NCBI GenBank assembly: GCA_016584495.1
Contig: WAID01000002.1
Span: 62,001 to 126,000, forward strand
Reading direction: 5' to 3'
Source of the DNA: Celoporthe dispersa
Taxonomy: Eukaryota > Ascomycota > Sordariomycetes > Diaporthales > Cryphonectriaceae
DNA length: 64,000 bases
The position numbers and the translations under genes are program-made. The notes beneath the pieces are model-generated. The model was not told the origin of the DNA, did not search any database, and worked only from the letters and a program-made list of their open reading frames with translations. Each line of letters begins with the position of its first letter. Position 1 is the first letter of the stretch. Below, piece by piece: positions 11,380 through 20,432 of this stretch.

Positions 11380-12302
11380 TCAGGCCAAACGCTTCCTCAG
11401 GAACACATAGTCGATATCCTCCGTATCCCCCGTCTCCGGGCTCACCCACTTGTACCCCGCCACCCACTTATCAAACACCTCATACCCCTGCCTCTCATAC
11501 CAGTCCTGGATCGCCACCGCGGGGGCCGGCTTGCCCTGCGCCAGGTAGAGCCTCTCCACGAACGCCCTCGAGAGCTGCTGCTCGCGGGTCATGGTGTCGA
11601 GCACGACCCACCTGCCGTGCAGCGGGGGCCGCGCGGCTGTGGCCTCGGCGAGGGTCATCACCTCGCGCCCGAAGCCTCCGGCCTGGAGGGTGTGGGAGAC
11701 GTAGAGGCCGGCGACCCAGACGATGCCGTCGCCGGTGGTGGTAGTGGTGGTGGTGGCGGTGGGAGAGAGGCCGAGCTGCCGGTCCTGGTCGGGCCGCAGG
11801 TCCAGGGCTATGTGGCCTATGGGGTGGAAGGGACGGTTGGTCGGGGTGCGTGGCTGTTGCCAATGGGTGGAGGCGGTGTCGTGGATGGGTTGGGATTCCT
11901 GTAACCTAGTGGGTTAGTCGGGAGATAGTGTCTTGGGCTGTCGGGCGTGCCTTGGGAGACAGGAATCCTGAGAGATGAGCTTTCCTCTGGGTTGGCGGCA
12001 ATGTGCTTGGCTATCAGGTCCTCGCGCCCCTGCACCAGGTCCCCAAGCACCTGGCGGGTGAGTATTTCAGGACACGGTCAGCAAACCCCAACACACAGGT
12101 CTCACCACCAGGCATACAGAGGCAACAAACTCACAACCCAGTAGAGGGTCTTCCTGCCTTCTCGCCCGAGCTGGGTCCACCTCTCGCGGACCTCCTCGCT
12201 CCTCCAGCCGCAGTCCAGCCTCTGGAGGTACATCCGGTCGACGTGCTCGGCGGACCCGTGGTCCCATGGGATGAGCTCGACCCTGGGCTGTCTCTGGGCC
12301 AT
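11380..12302 (-). CDS. GNAT-family N-acetyltransferase
   Basis: Acetyl-CoA-dependent acetyltransferase of unknown substrate. Three exons, 12302-12135, 12050-11961 and 11898-11380, give 258 residues. Intron 1 has GTGAGT...CCAG ends. Intron 2 ends at TTACAG (11899) with a good branch-point sequence GACTAAC, but its donor GTCTCC is weak; it was chosen because it alone joins the upstream frame to the fold. Strand beta-4 reads FHPIGHIALDL, and the acetyl-CoA pyrophosphate loop reads QAGGFGRE (Q-x-x-G-x-G, about residues 158-165). WYERQGYEVF near the C-terminus matches the last GNAT helix and strand. A threonine run (about residues 135-141) sits in a variable loop. It is convergent with the OPT gene. 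Confidence 0.82.
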
Positions 12303-12836
12303 TGTGTCTGTCGGCTTGTAGCTATTGCTTTTTGTTTTCTTTTTCTTTTCTTTTTTTTTTACTCCAATGAGAATGTATGTGGTTGTCTGACCGTGTCCAG
12401 AATGAAGGAGGCGTGACCAGGAGGAGGATTTGGTGGCGCAGAGCGAGAGTGACTCACGCAGCCACGGCGAGGAACGCTGCGAACTGTTAGAATCGCTGCA
12501 CTATCCCTGCTAACTCGGCCCTCCTCGATACAGCGCCGACACAGTTTCTCGGCCCCCTGTCCTCCAGCCCATTTTCCTTTCCGTTTCGACCTCTCGTCCA
12601 GCTTTATTGCTTTTTTTATTTTTTTTCGGTGTGTGTATGGGGGGGGGTGGGGGTGGTTTGTTAGAGGAGGATAGGACGCAGCTTAGGTGTATCTTCAAAG
12701 GTGCACTGTAATGAGCGCTGCTATCTGATGGGGGGGTATGGCGAGTGTACGGATATTTATCTAGGCAAGAGCAGTGCGCAGTCTTCAATACGGAAACTGA
12801 ATAATAAGAGAGTTCACCTTCAGAGTGCGTTCAGAA
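12303..12836. other. Intergenic region upstream of the GNAT gene
   Basis: About 530 bp with T-rich tracts (12,330-12,360 and 12,610-12,626) and G-runs. I see no gene. It is the last normal-composition stretch before repeat material begins. Confidence 0.5.
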
Positions 12837-12926
12837 GTAATACTTAGATTGACGACTGGAGAGTTATATCCTATGATCTATCTATTGGTAATGAATGTAT
12901 CCTTATATACCCAGCTCTTCAATATG
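12837..12926 (+). repeat. LTR-like dispersed repeat, copy 1
   Basis: Begins TACTTAGATTGACGA and ends at CCAGCTCTTCAATATG, with a TATATAC box near 12,903. It aligns over about 85 bp with 14,756-14,842, differing mainly by C/T and G/A changes. This copy is the less mutated one. Spacing and the TATA-like element suggest a fragment of a Copia-type LTR (inference). Confidence 0.5.
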
Positions 12927-14080
12927 AGGCGCCTGAGTCGCACGGCGACTCTATCGACTCATCCACTGGAACGACTGTCCCTCCTTGATGACCCTAACGC
13001 TGAATAATCATTGTTACGTAATTCTGATTCTGTTGTGCAACAGCGCTCGAGTTCTAGACTAACAGATACTGAGTATAATATAATTTATGAATTAATTTCA
13101 AGTTCCTCATTATATTATGTAGTAGTAGTTCTCTGCAGCTTTTATTTTTAGATAGTGACTGCTCTTGCTTATATATTCTGAAGATTGCTAAGAGAGCGAG
13201 AGAGGCGGCGGCCGCAGCGGCGTATAGCAGACATGCAAGACATAATACCTGGTCAGTAAACTGCAGCATTATATAGAATTAGCGCCTCTCTCGTGCATAT
13301 ATGCAAGGGGAGGAATCTGAGGCCAAAGATATTAGCAAAATAGTGATCAGGCGGGGGGCCTGTCGTGGAGATCAATGAGATGTTTCTCATCGACAAGTCA
13401 GCGCCCTAAGATGATAATACGTCCATATACGAGCTGATTAAAAAGTGTTACGGTTACGATTAGTTGGACAGCGAGGTTATGATAGATCGAGGATGGCAAA
13501 ACAAAGAGTTTTATTATTCCCATGCTTTCAAGTTGGTATGAAGCTGCTGCTTCCTAGAGAGATGCAAATTACCTGCTTCATATCAGAAGGCTCAATGGGT
13601 TTGGGGCGTGCGCATCTATCGGGTATTATGACAAGTAGGATAACGCATGGAGTGATTGTCATAAGAGCCGACCCCGTGTGTGGTCGGGTTGGATGGTGAT
13701 GCTCTCGCAGATTGTCTATATCGACTCTCGTGTGTCTGTGTGATGACCTAGTCGGTATTATTGTCTAAGTAGGAACAAGCATCTAGATATTGAGAATTCT
13801 TCTAAGACAAACCTTAAGTACACCAATATGCCAACGTATAGCGCATACCCATGTGAAAAGCTGAATTGTCATCGGGACACTGAGGCCGTATTCATAGATG
13901 TCGAGAGGATTACCAAAAGCTATCATAATAGCGTAGCTAACGACCGCTAAGGATTAACACCAATATGCCGCCAGCCTAGGTTGCCCTTCGCATCTGCCTG
14001 CGATGAGAGGCTCAGGTGTCAGCATAGCACTGAATTATATAATAGTCCCGTGAACTAAAAAGTCAACAAAAACACAACGA
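12927..14080. other. Transition region without recognisable gene
   Basis: About 1.15 kb of intermediate composition. Short reading frames at 13,054-13,269 (-) and 13,445-13,699 (+) have no family resemblance, and the former includes an alanine run from a GC-rich patch. Likely a mosaic of old repeat scraps. Confidence 0.4.
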
Positions 14081-14194
14081 TCCCAGCTAGTGTAATGGTA
14101 ACACGCGATAGTGACACACATGGAAGCCAGCCTGCTGTGCGGAAATGTGCCTTTTGGGGGTGTCGAGATCCAGGTTCGAATCCTGGGCTGGGGA
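14081..14194 (+). tRNA. Intron-containing tRNA gene or tRNA-like gene, isotype unresolved
   Basis: Acceptor arms TCCCAGC (14081-14087) and GCTGGGG (14187-14193) pair, with a T-G wobble at 1-72. The D arm is GTGT/ACAC (14090-14104) and contains an A box (TAGTGTAATGG). The T arm CCAGG-TTCGAAT-CCTGG (14170-14186) holds a perfect B box. Anticodon stem CGATA (14106-14110) pairs with TGTCG (14161-14165), leaving an intron of about 43 nt (14117-14159) at the usual 37/38 site. The anticodon would then be GAC (valine), which is unusual for a fungus, and base 32 is an unusual G. It may therefore be a decayed copy or the intron limits may differ. A T7 run follows directly. Confidence 0.6.
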
Positions 14195-14201
14195 TTTTTT
14201 T
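14195..14201 (+). terminator. RNA polymerase III terminator
   Basis: Seven T residues directly after the discriminator base of the tRNA-like gene, followed by a second T6 run. This fits a functional Pol III gene. Confidence 0.7.
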
Positions 14202-14755
14202 ATTTTTTATCCTATTTTATTTCTCATCACGATTCCGTCTACTTCTTCATGCCATCCATCCATCCCATCATCATTCATCATCCATTCAATACTTCTTTAT
14301 ACACACACTATGAATATAATTGCGATTTTCATTTCTCCAATACAGCTCACAGTCGGTAAAGTAGCTACTAAGCAATAGGTAAGCAGCCAGCATCGTATCG
14401 AACCAGCCCTCAACCCACTCGGTTACCGATGAAATGCATCCGTCGCCATCCTCCACTCACCCTTCCCTTTGCAGCCTATTTTAAAAGTCTGCAGAGGCAC
14501 TATATGTCCCCGTGTTCCTTCTAGAAGCATCTTAGTTGCTGATTACTATTAAAATGCTGTGATTATGGAAATGTTCTCGATAGCTAGTTGTTATAAGCAC
14601 TGCGGTAATCCGAAGATTCCTAAGTACCGATTGGGTTTATACTAGCAAGAAAGATATCAAGAAGCATTGAGTCCTTGAATACGAAACCATGCGAGTCCTA
14701 ATAAATAATGCAAATATTCACTGCCTTTGGAATTATTCAATATATAAGATTGAAT
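14202..14755. other. AT-rich spacer, no gene seen
   Basis: Only short overlapping reading frames. From about 14,726 (TTGGAATTATTCAAT) it runs into the second copy of the LTR-like repeat. Confidence 0.4.
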
Positions 14756-14842
14756 ACTTAGATTGACGATTAAAGAACTATATACTAAATCTATCTATTA
14801 ATAATAAATATATCCTTATATATCTAGCTCTTCAATTTGATA
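14756..14842 (+). repeat. LTR-like dispersed repeat, copy 2 (RIP-mutated)
   Basis: Aligns with 12,837-12,926. Differences are nearly all transitions toward A/T. The preceding TTGGAATTATTCAATATA is a plausible Copia LTR start, but no partner LTR was found. Confidence 0.5.
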
Positions 14843-15137
14843 GATATAATAGATATCTATTCTATCTATTACTAATAAATATAATAAATATCTATCTTAT
14901 CTATTAATAATTCTAATCTTAGATTATATAATCTTTCTTCTCTATCGCTTTTCTATCTGAATTCTGCTAGTTTTCTATGCCCTACTATTAAGCTATTTTA
15001 TTCGCAATCTGCATATTGGATAAGTTATAATACTATCTCTCTTTTATCGATTATTATTTTTAATAATCTTTTATAAATAATCCTTATTTTTCTAGTATAT
15101 TATTATGCTTTCCTAATCAAGATATTGCATAAAATTA

Positions 15138-15742
15138 TTGCTTTTCATATATCAAAATCTTATTCTTCTCGCTAGATTTCTATTCTTGCTGCTATTATAT
15201 CTCGCAGCTTTTCTTTCTTCTATACTTTGTTCTTATTGCAAGGATTATAAGCTGAGTGCCGAATACTATATCAATAACTCTTCTTCTCATTATTGCATTT
15301 ATATCTGCCTAAACTTATTCAACTATGATTATTGCAAGCTTTCCTTTAAATAGCTTAATTAGATTACTGCCAAGTATTGCTATTTAGAAAAGGAATTGGA
15401 AATAGTTAAGAAGGAAGCTGCTATCTTAAATATAAAGATCTTTTATTTGCGAAAATAGAAGAAATTATAATATAAGAAAATAATATGAGCAGTTCGTCGC
15501 AGTATTGACAATTTGGAAGAATTAGAATATATAGAGTGGAAGGAGATTAAGGCTGAATATATAGCTGCTAAGAGTGCTAATTGGAATATTGAGGTTTTGA
15601 TGCCCAAAGATTCTCTGCTTGAGAGATATCTTAATCTATCTTTTCAAAGAATTAAGGAAATTGACTAATCTATTGTAAATCTTGGTTTGTTTAGTATTAC
15701 GAATTCTGAGAATATAAGTACTGATCTTTCTATAAGCTTGTG
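15138..15742 (+). pseudogene. Decayed Cys-rich ORF, probably transposon-derived
   Basis: One frame can be followed for about 200 codons with six or so in-frame stops. The N-terminal half has a hydrophobic stretch and then a cysteine cluster, CSYCKDYKL followed by further Cys about 25-35 residues on. This spacing recalls short Cys-rich domains seen in fungal repeat-encoded proteins. The C-terminal half is charged and helical (SIDNLEELEYIEWKEIKAEY). I do not recognise the family. The spacers at 14,843-15,137 and 15,743-16,053 are AT-rich and show nothing further. Confidence 0.4.
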
Positions 15743-16053
15743 ATTTTTAGATAAATCTGCTATCTCAAATTCTTATTTCGAGCCGAAGCAATCTTTTTTA
15801 ATTTATAGAAATATTATTTTGCTAATATTCTTAAATTAAATCTTTGCTAATATTAGCTAGTTTTTCTTATAAGCTTTCGCTATTATTATAGCCTTTTTAT
15901 TTGATAAGATATTAATATCCTCTTTCTCTTTTGCATATGCTTTGAATCTCTTTTATTTCCTATTATTATTCTTTTTCTGGAATAATATTATTATCGTATA
16001 AGAGTTTTGCGCTAGATAATGCTAGTTCGAGGAGTAATATATAGAAGACTGGG

Positions 16054-16410
16054 TGATGCACTCGCATCATTCACCATCACTTGGTGATGCATTCACTATA
16101 AGATATATAGTGAATGCACTACTGAATGCATAGTGAATTCATTAGTAAATATATAGTGAATTTATTATAGAATATATAATGAATTTATTAGAGAATGCGT
16201 AATGCATTTATTATGGAATGCATAGTGAATTTACTAGCGAATGCTAGGTGAATTCATCGAGTATAATTATAGTGAATTCACTTTATATTCTCCCGCAGCT
16301 TCTGATAACTATATATATATCTAAAATAGATATCATTTCTCTTTCTTCTTCGAAAAAGAATATTCCTCGTAATATATCTGCAATATACTGCATACTTCAG
16401 CTATCTAATA
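16054..16410 (+). repeat. 5' LTR of element A
   Basis: Starts TGATGCACTCGC and ends CTATCTAATA, the RIP-mutated form of CTGCTCAACA. About 357 bp. It contains a decayed version of the GTGAATTCAC palindrome array seen in the B LTRs. Confidence 0.85.
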
Positions 16411-17011
16411 AATAATAGTTATAATATGCATATCTTGCAGCATAAGAGATACTTTACTATTACTTATTTTGTTTTAATTTATACTGAAATCAATATAGAC
16501 AAGAATTATATTATTGTCTAAAGCAATAATTATTATAAATTAGGATAGGATTCTCCTTTTATTATCAAATAATTAGATTAAATTTAATAAGTCTTAATAA
16601 GCTTATAAATTTAAAGCTATTTTTATAAATCCTATACTATCAAATAAGCAATTGATAAAAACTGAGCTATAATTAATATAGCTTGCGTCTTTACAGATTA
16701 GCAAATCCTAGCTAAATAATATAATTCTTTTCGTAAATAATCGACTAATTAGATTAATTATTTAAATAAAGCAATAGATTGAGCAAAGAAGATATCTAAG
16801 ATATTGAGTTTAAGAAATTAAAGCTTAGGAAAGCAAGAGATATTCCTTAAAGAATTCTACTTATAGACTTAAAGCAATTAGGATTTTGTTTATGATTTTC
16901 GGATATAATTCAAAATCGATCGATTAGCTGGAGCAAGTATTTTCGAAAAGCAATAATTGGCTTTAAGAAGCTTCAATATTTCTATAAATATCTATTTTGA
17001 GGATCCAGATT

Positions 17012-17016
17012 ATAAT
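17012..17016. repeat. Target-site duplicate ATAAT, left of element B
   Basis: Matches ATAAT at 28,131-28,135 on the other side of element B. The uninterrupted gag sequence (minus strand near 27,155) reads ATGAT at this point. Confidence 0.85.
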
Positions 17017-17351
17017 TGTTGGGCGGCTGAAGTATGCGGTGCATTGCAGATATATTACGAGGGATGCTCTCTCTTCGAAGAAGAAAGAGAAACGATATCT
17101 ATCCTAGATATATATATAGTTGTCAGGAGCTGCGGGAGAATACAAAGTGAATTCACCATGGTTACACTCGGTGAATTCACCCAGCATTCGCCAGTGAATT
17201 CACCATGCATTCCATGGTGAATGCACCACGCATTCTCTGGTGAATTCACCATACATTCACTGGTGAATTCACCATGCATTCAGTGGTGCATTCACCATAC
17301 ATCCTATAGTGAATGCACCACCAAGTGATGGTGAATGATGCGAATGCATCA
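17017..17351 (-). repeat. 3' LTR of element B
   Basis: In plus orientation it begins TGTTGGGCGGCTGAAG and ends GCGAATGCATCA. It is 335 bp, about 23 bp shorter than the 5' LTR because one unit of the internal palindromic array is missing. Confidence 0.88.
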
Positions 17352-17974
17352 ATTGCTGGCCCCTTATGGCCTTTGTCCGCAAAGGAAATGTTTTGACAAA
17401 AGGAAATACATTGAGAGACTACCCTTGGCCTTGCCATAGGCATAAATTGGATGGCCCAAAGGGGTTGCCAATCCCTTAAGCCTGTATTCCTATATAAGAC
17501 CAGAGCACCCACTCTTCGGTCCATATTCCGAATATTATACAAAAGAAATCATTCCATTATCTGTATTATTTGCAGCACTTAACACTGATCAAGTACCTTG
17601 CATTGATTCATATCCGCTATAGGCGCTATAAATTCGTAATATAAGAAAGTAAAACACTAAGAGCAAAACTCCAACTCCATTTCCTTGATTTCCCTATCTG
17701 AATTTATAGCTTATGCATTCTCCTCATTTCCCTAGAGCTAATGCAGACAAAGCCGTAGCTGTATTGATCAGCAGATGTCCGACCAAATGCTCTAGAGATA
17801 GGTTGCCATCCCTATACTCTAATAGGAAATGAGTGCTAGTGAGATCTCCTAATAAAGGCTAGCTGATACGGATATGTTCAGTTAACTATGACAGCTCTCC
17901 ACCCTGAATTAGTAATTCAAAAGGGAAAATATAACCGAAAATACACAAGACAAAAGAAATTCGAGACTTTCAAC

Positions 17975-18240
17975 CAGCACGGATATAGTTGGTAATTATG
18001 CGGTAATTAAAGATATGCCAACCTTATATCTGATCTCTTGACTATAGCCTGTCAAGGGTGAGGTATAGTGAATTGATAGTGAATTCAACTATAGCGAAAG
18101 GGAATCCGAGAACCTAGACCAGCATAGACATAGTTGGTAATTGTATAGCAATTAGAGATATGCCAACCTCATATCTTTCTTTTTAACTGTGACTTATCAA
18201 GAGAGGGTCTATAGAGAATTGTTATTGAATTTATCTATAG
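17975..18240. repeat. Tandem duplication, two units of about 120 bp with 145 bp period
   Basis: Units begin CAGCACGGATATAGTTGG (17,975) and CAGCATAGACATAGTTGG (18,120) and run to the CTATAG at about 18,096 and 18,240. Differences are mostly transitions. It lies between the accessory ORF and the 3' LTR of element B. Confidence 0.75.
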
Positions 18241-18289
18241 TAAACGACTTTGGTATCTTTATTAAGTATTTCTAATCCTATCGAGTCTC

Positions 18290-20062
18290 TTATAGGGAGG
18301 ACTCATCCCGCATATAAATATCCTCCTTCATCTCATGCACTGAAGGCCCAAAGGCTACAGCAATCTTCTTATCCATAATCCTATTTGCAATAGTGCGATA
18401 GTTATCAGCAATTAGGAAGAAGGACTTGATAGGGCTTTTGGTATCGAGATATTAATTGATAGCAATCAGCTAGCGCTTGTATTTCTAGATTGCTTCTAGG
18501 ATAAGGATTTGCTAGCGGTCAGCTATTCATTTGTTAAAGATCCTCTGATAATCAATTTGATCACTATCCTTAGCTTGAACTCCTTTAATAGATTTGAAAT
18601 CCTAATTATACCCTAGTATATAGATTATGATAAAGTTAATGCTTATGCTCTGAGTTATAGCTTTCTTCGTGTCTATCTTAGCTAGCTTGTCCCCGAACTT
18701 GCGGATCCAATACGCGATATCCATTATAAAGATATAGAAGGTGTTGGATAGGTTGCTGGCTATGGTGAAGTAGCTAATGCTGCTGTTTAGAGGATAGGTA
18801 AATTGAGAGATGGGGTCTCCGGTTGCAGTAGCGGATTTCTCCCATATAATGGGGATATAGCCAAGGGGGATCTCATACTGGGCATTGGTCTTGGCTATCT
18901 GTTTGAAGTATATATTCTCTTCTCGTATACTGGGAGGAATAGTGTTTATAGCTATGGAGACTCCTAAGCCAGAAGGCAAGCCCGCACCCCGGAATGGATT
19001 GGCTGGAGTCCGATTATCGAAGGGCTGCTCGATGAGATCATTGAGGAAGGGATTGGGGAGAAGTCGAGACCCGATCTCCTCCAGGTCATTGTCCAGGTCG
19101 GCTCAGCTGCGCTTGCAGCTAAGGGTAGTGAAGTTCCTCGCTATTATAGCCGAGAGGATGAGGGCTGGCCAAGGCATGCTGATCTCTGACTTGCTCATGA
19201 TAGCTAGGATAGGATAGATAGTCTTTGCTGTCTTCTTCCATATAGTAAGAGTATTATGGAGCGCTTAGCAATCGTAAGCTACTATAATCTCCGCCAAATT
19301 GGCAATATAACGAATTGCATCTAGCTTATTGTTTTTAAACTATAGCTGAGCAATTTCTATGACCTCGTTATCCGTATGGATGAATTGGCTCTTGCAGTTA
19401 CGAGATCAGTTGGTAGGTCGGCTTATAGTATCCTACTGGATGCGTCGAGAAGAGGAAGGGGTGAAAGGAGCGAAGGCTAGCTCGTCCGCATAAGGGGTAT
19501 TCGCGATGAGTTCGAATGCTTGTATGGGAGAATTACTATCTGTATTGCTTATTAGTTCTTCTTCATCACTCTTATCTTCATCCTTCTCTCCCATAAATGT
19601 GTCTAAGTTGAGGTCCCAGCCTCGATAGATTGAGCTGGCTCGATCCACTTAGATAGGAATCGAATAATCCCTAATATATTCCTTAGCTTGCTCGATTATA
19701 ATAGGGCGGCTAATCGATTAATAGTCCAACTCTGATTATAGAATATAGATGTTGAATTCGACTTCTCAGTCGATAGGATCTATATAGCCTTTACAGATAA
19801 TAGCCTTTTGAAAGGCTTTGGTATAGGCGATCTGCTGGTAGAGAAAGCTGCTCAGATAGTTCTTCATCATATAGGTATTCTTATAGATCCAATTCTCTCC
19901 CCCGAAAAGATAGAGGGCCCAGCAGTAACTATTGACTGTGAGGCAGTCGCATAGTAAAGCCTTGTAAACATGCTTGGCGTATTCTATAATGCAGCTATGC
20001 TTGCATTCTCGTCCCATAGGATCTTGGGATATGGAATACAGCATTGTATAAAAGTCAGGCAT
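18290..20062 (-). pseudogene. Accessory ORF of element B, downstream of pol; unknown protein
   Basis: Three open pieces (20,062-19,766, 19,648-19,433 and 18,979-18,602) lie in exactly the same frame, and the frame continues to about 18,290, giving roughly 590 codons. Interruptions are single TAA, TAG or TGA codons; most can arise from CAA, CAG or CGA by one C-to-T change, as RIP does. Composition is normal for a soluble protein, with an acidic patch (MGEKDEDKSDEEEL) near the middle and a Pro/Asn-rich linker before PSGLGVSIAINTIPPS. I see no zinc finger, membrane span or known enzyme motif. It starts about 370 bp beyond the end of pol and could extend some codons upstream of 20,062. An env-like, gag-like or captured host gene are all possible; none is supported. 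Confidence 0.6.
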
Positions 20063-20432
20063 ACTATGTATTATTGGTCGTCAGTGGACCTTCGCGATAT
20101 AAAGATGGAAAGGCAGACTTATAGAATAGCCTCATGCAGACTTAGTAGTGATCCATGTAATCCTTGGGCGCGAGGTATTCAGGATGAAAAGCTGATGGGT
20201 AATAGTTCTAGTAAGAGAGTATAAAGCAAGAAATATCGAGAAGAAAAGATTATAATCATAGGGGTGTGTATAATTGGAAGATATAGTAGTTCGCTAATAG
20301 ATGATTGGTAATAGCAGTAGAAGGATATATAATGAATTCGTAAAAGAAGACGCGCATATTATAGGCAGATATAATGAAGGATAAAAGGCTTGATAGGATT
20401 GTGAAATCAGTCTGGGTGATTTCGTAGTGAAT

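Larger units (their letters stand above)
16054..17016 (+). mobile_element. Element A (Gypsy), left part: 5' LTR and gag start
   Basis: Plus-strand LTR retrotransposon. Its LTR (16,054-16,410) is followed by a leader and about 500 bp of gag, all collinear with the reverse complement of element B from 28,130 down to about 27,170. The gag start codon has decayed (ATG to ATA). It stops abruptly inside gag at 17,016, where element B is inserted, and resumes at 28,131. The candidate left target-site duplicate CTGGG (16,049-16,053) cannot be checked because the far end is outside the window. Confidence 0.85.

Noticed and set aside
11817..11901. Frameshift lesion in the GNAT gene
   Set aside because: A 62 bp intron ending TTACAG with a GACTAAC branch point restores the frame, so no lesion is needed.
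13445..13699. Small plus-strand gene
   Set aside because: No family resemblance, no intron or context support, and it lies in a mosaic of repeat scraps.
16054..17351. A 1.3 kb DNA transposon with about 340 bp terminal inverted repeats
   Set aside because: The inverted arms are two LTRs from different elements in opposite orientation (A 5' LTR and B 3' LTR). The interior is gag, and the true partner ends and target duplicates lie elsewhere.
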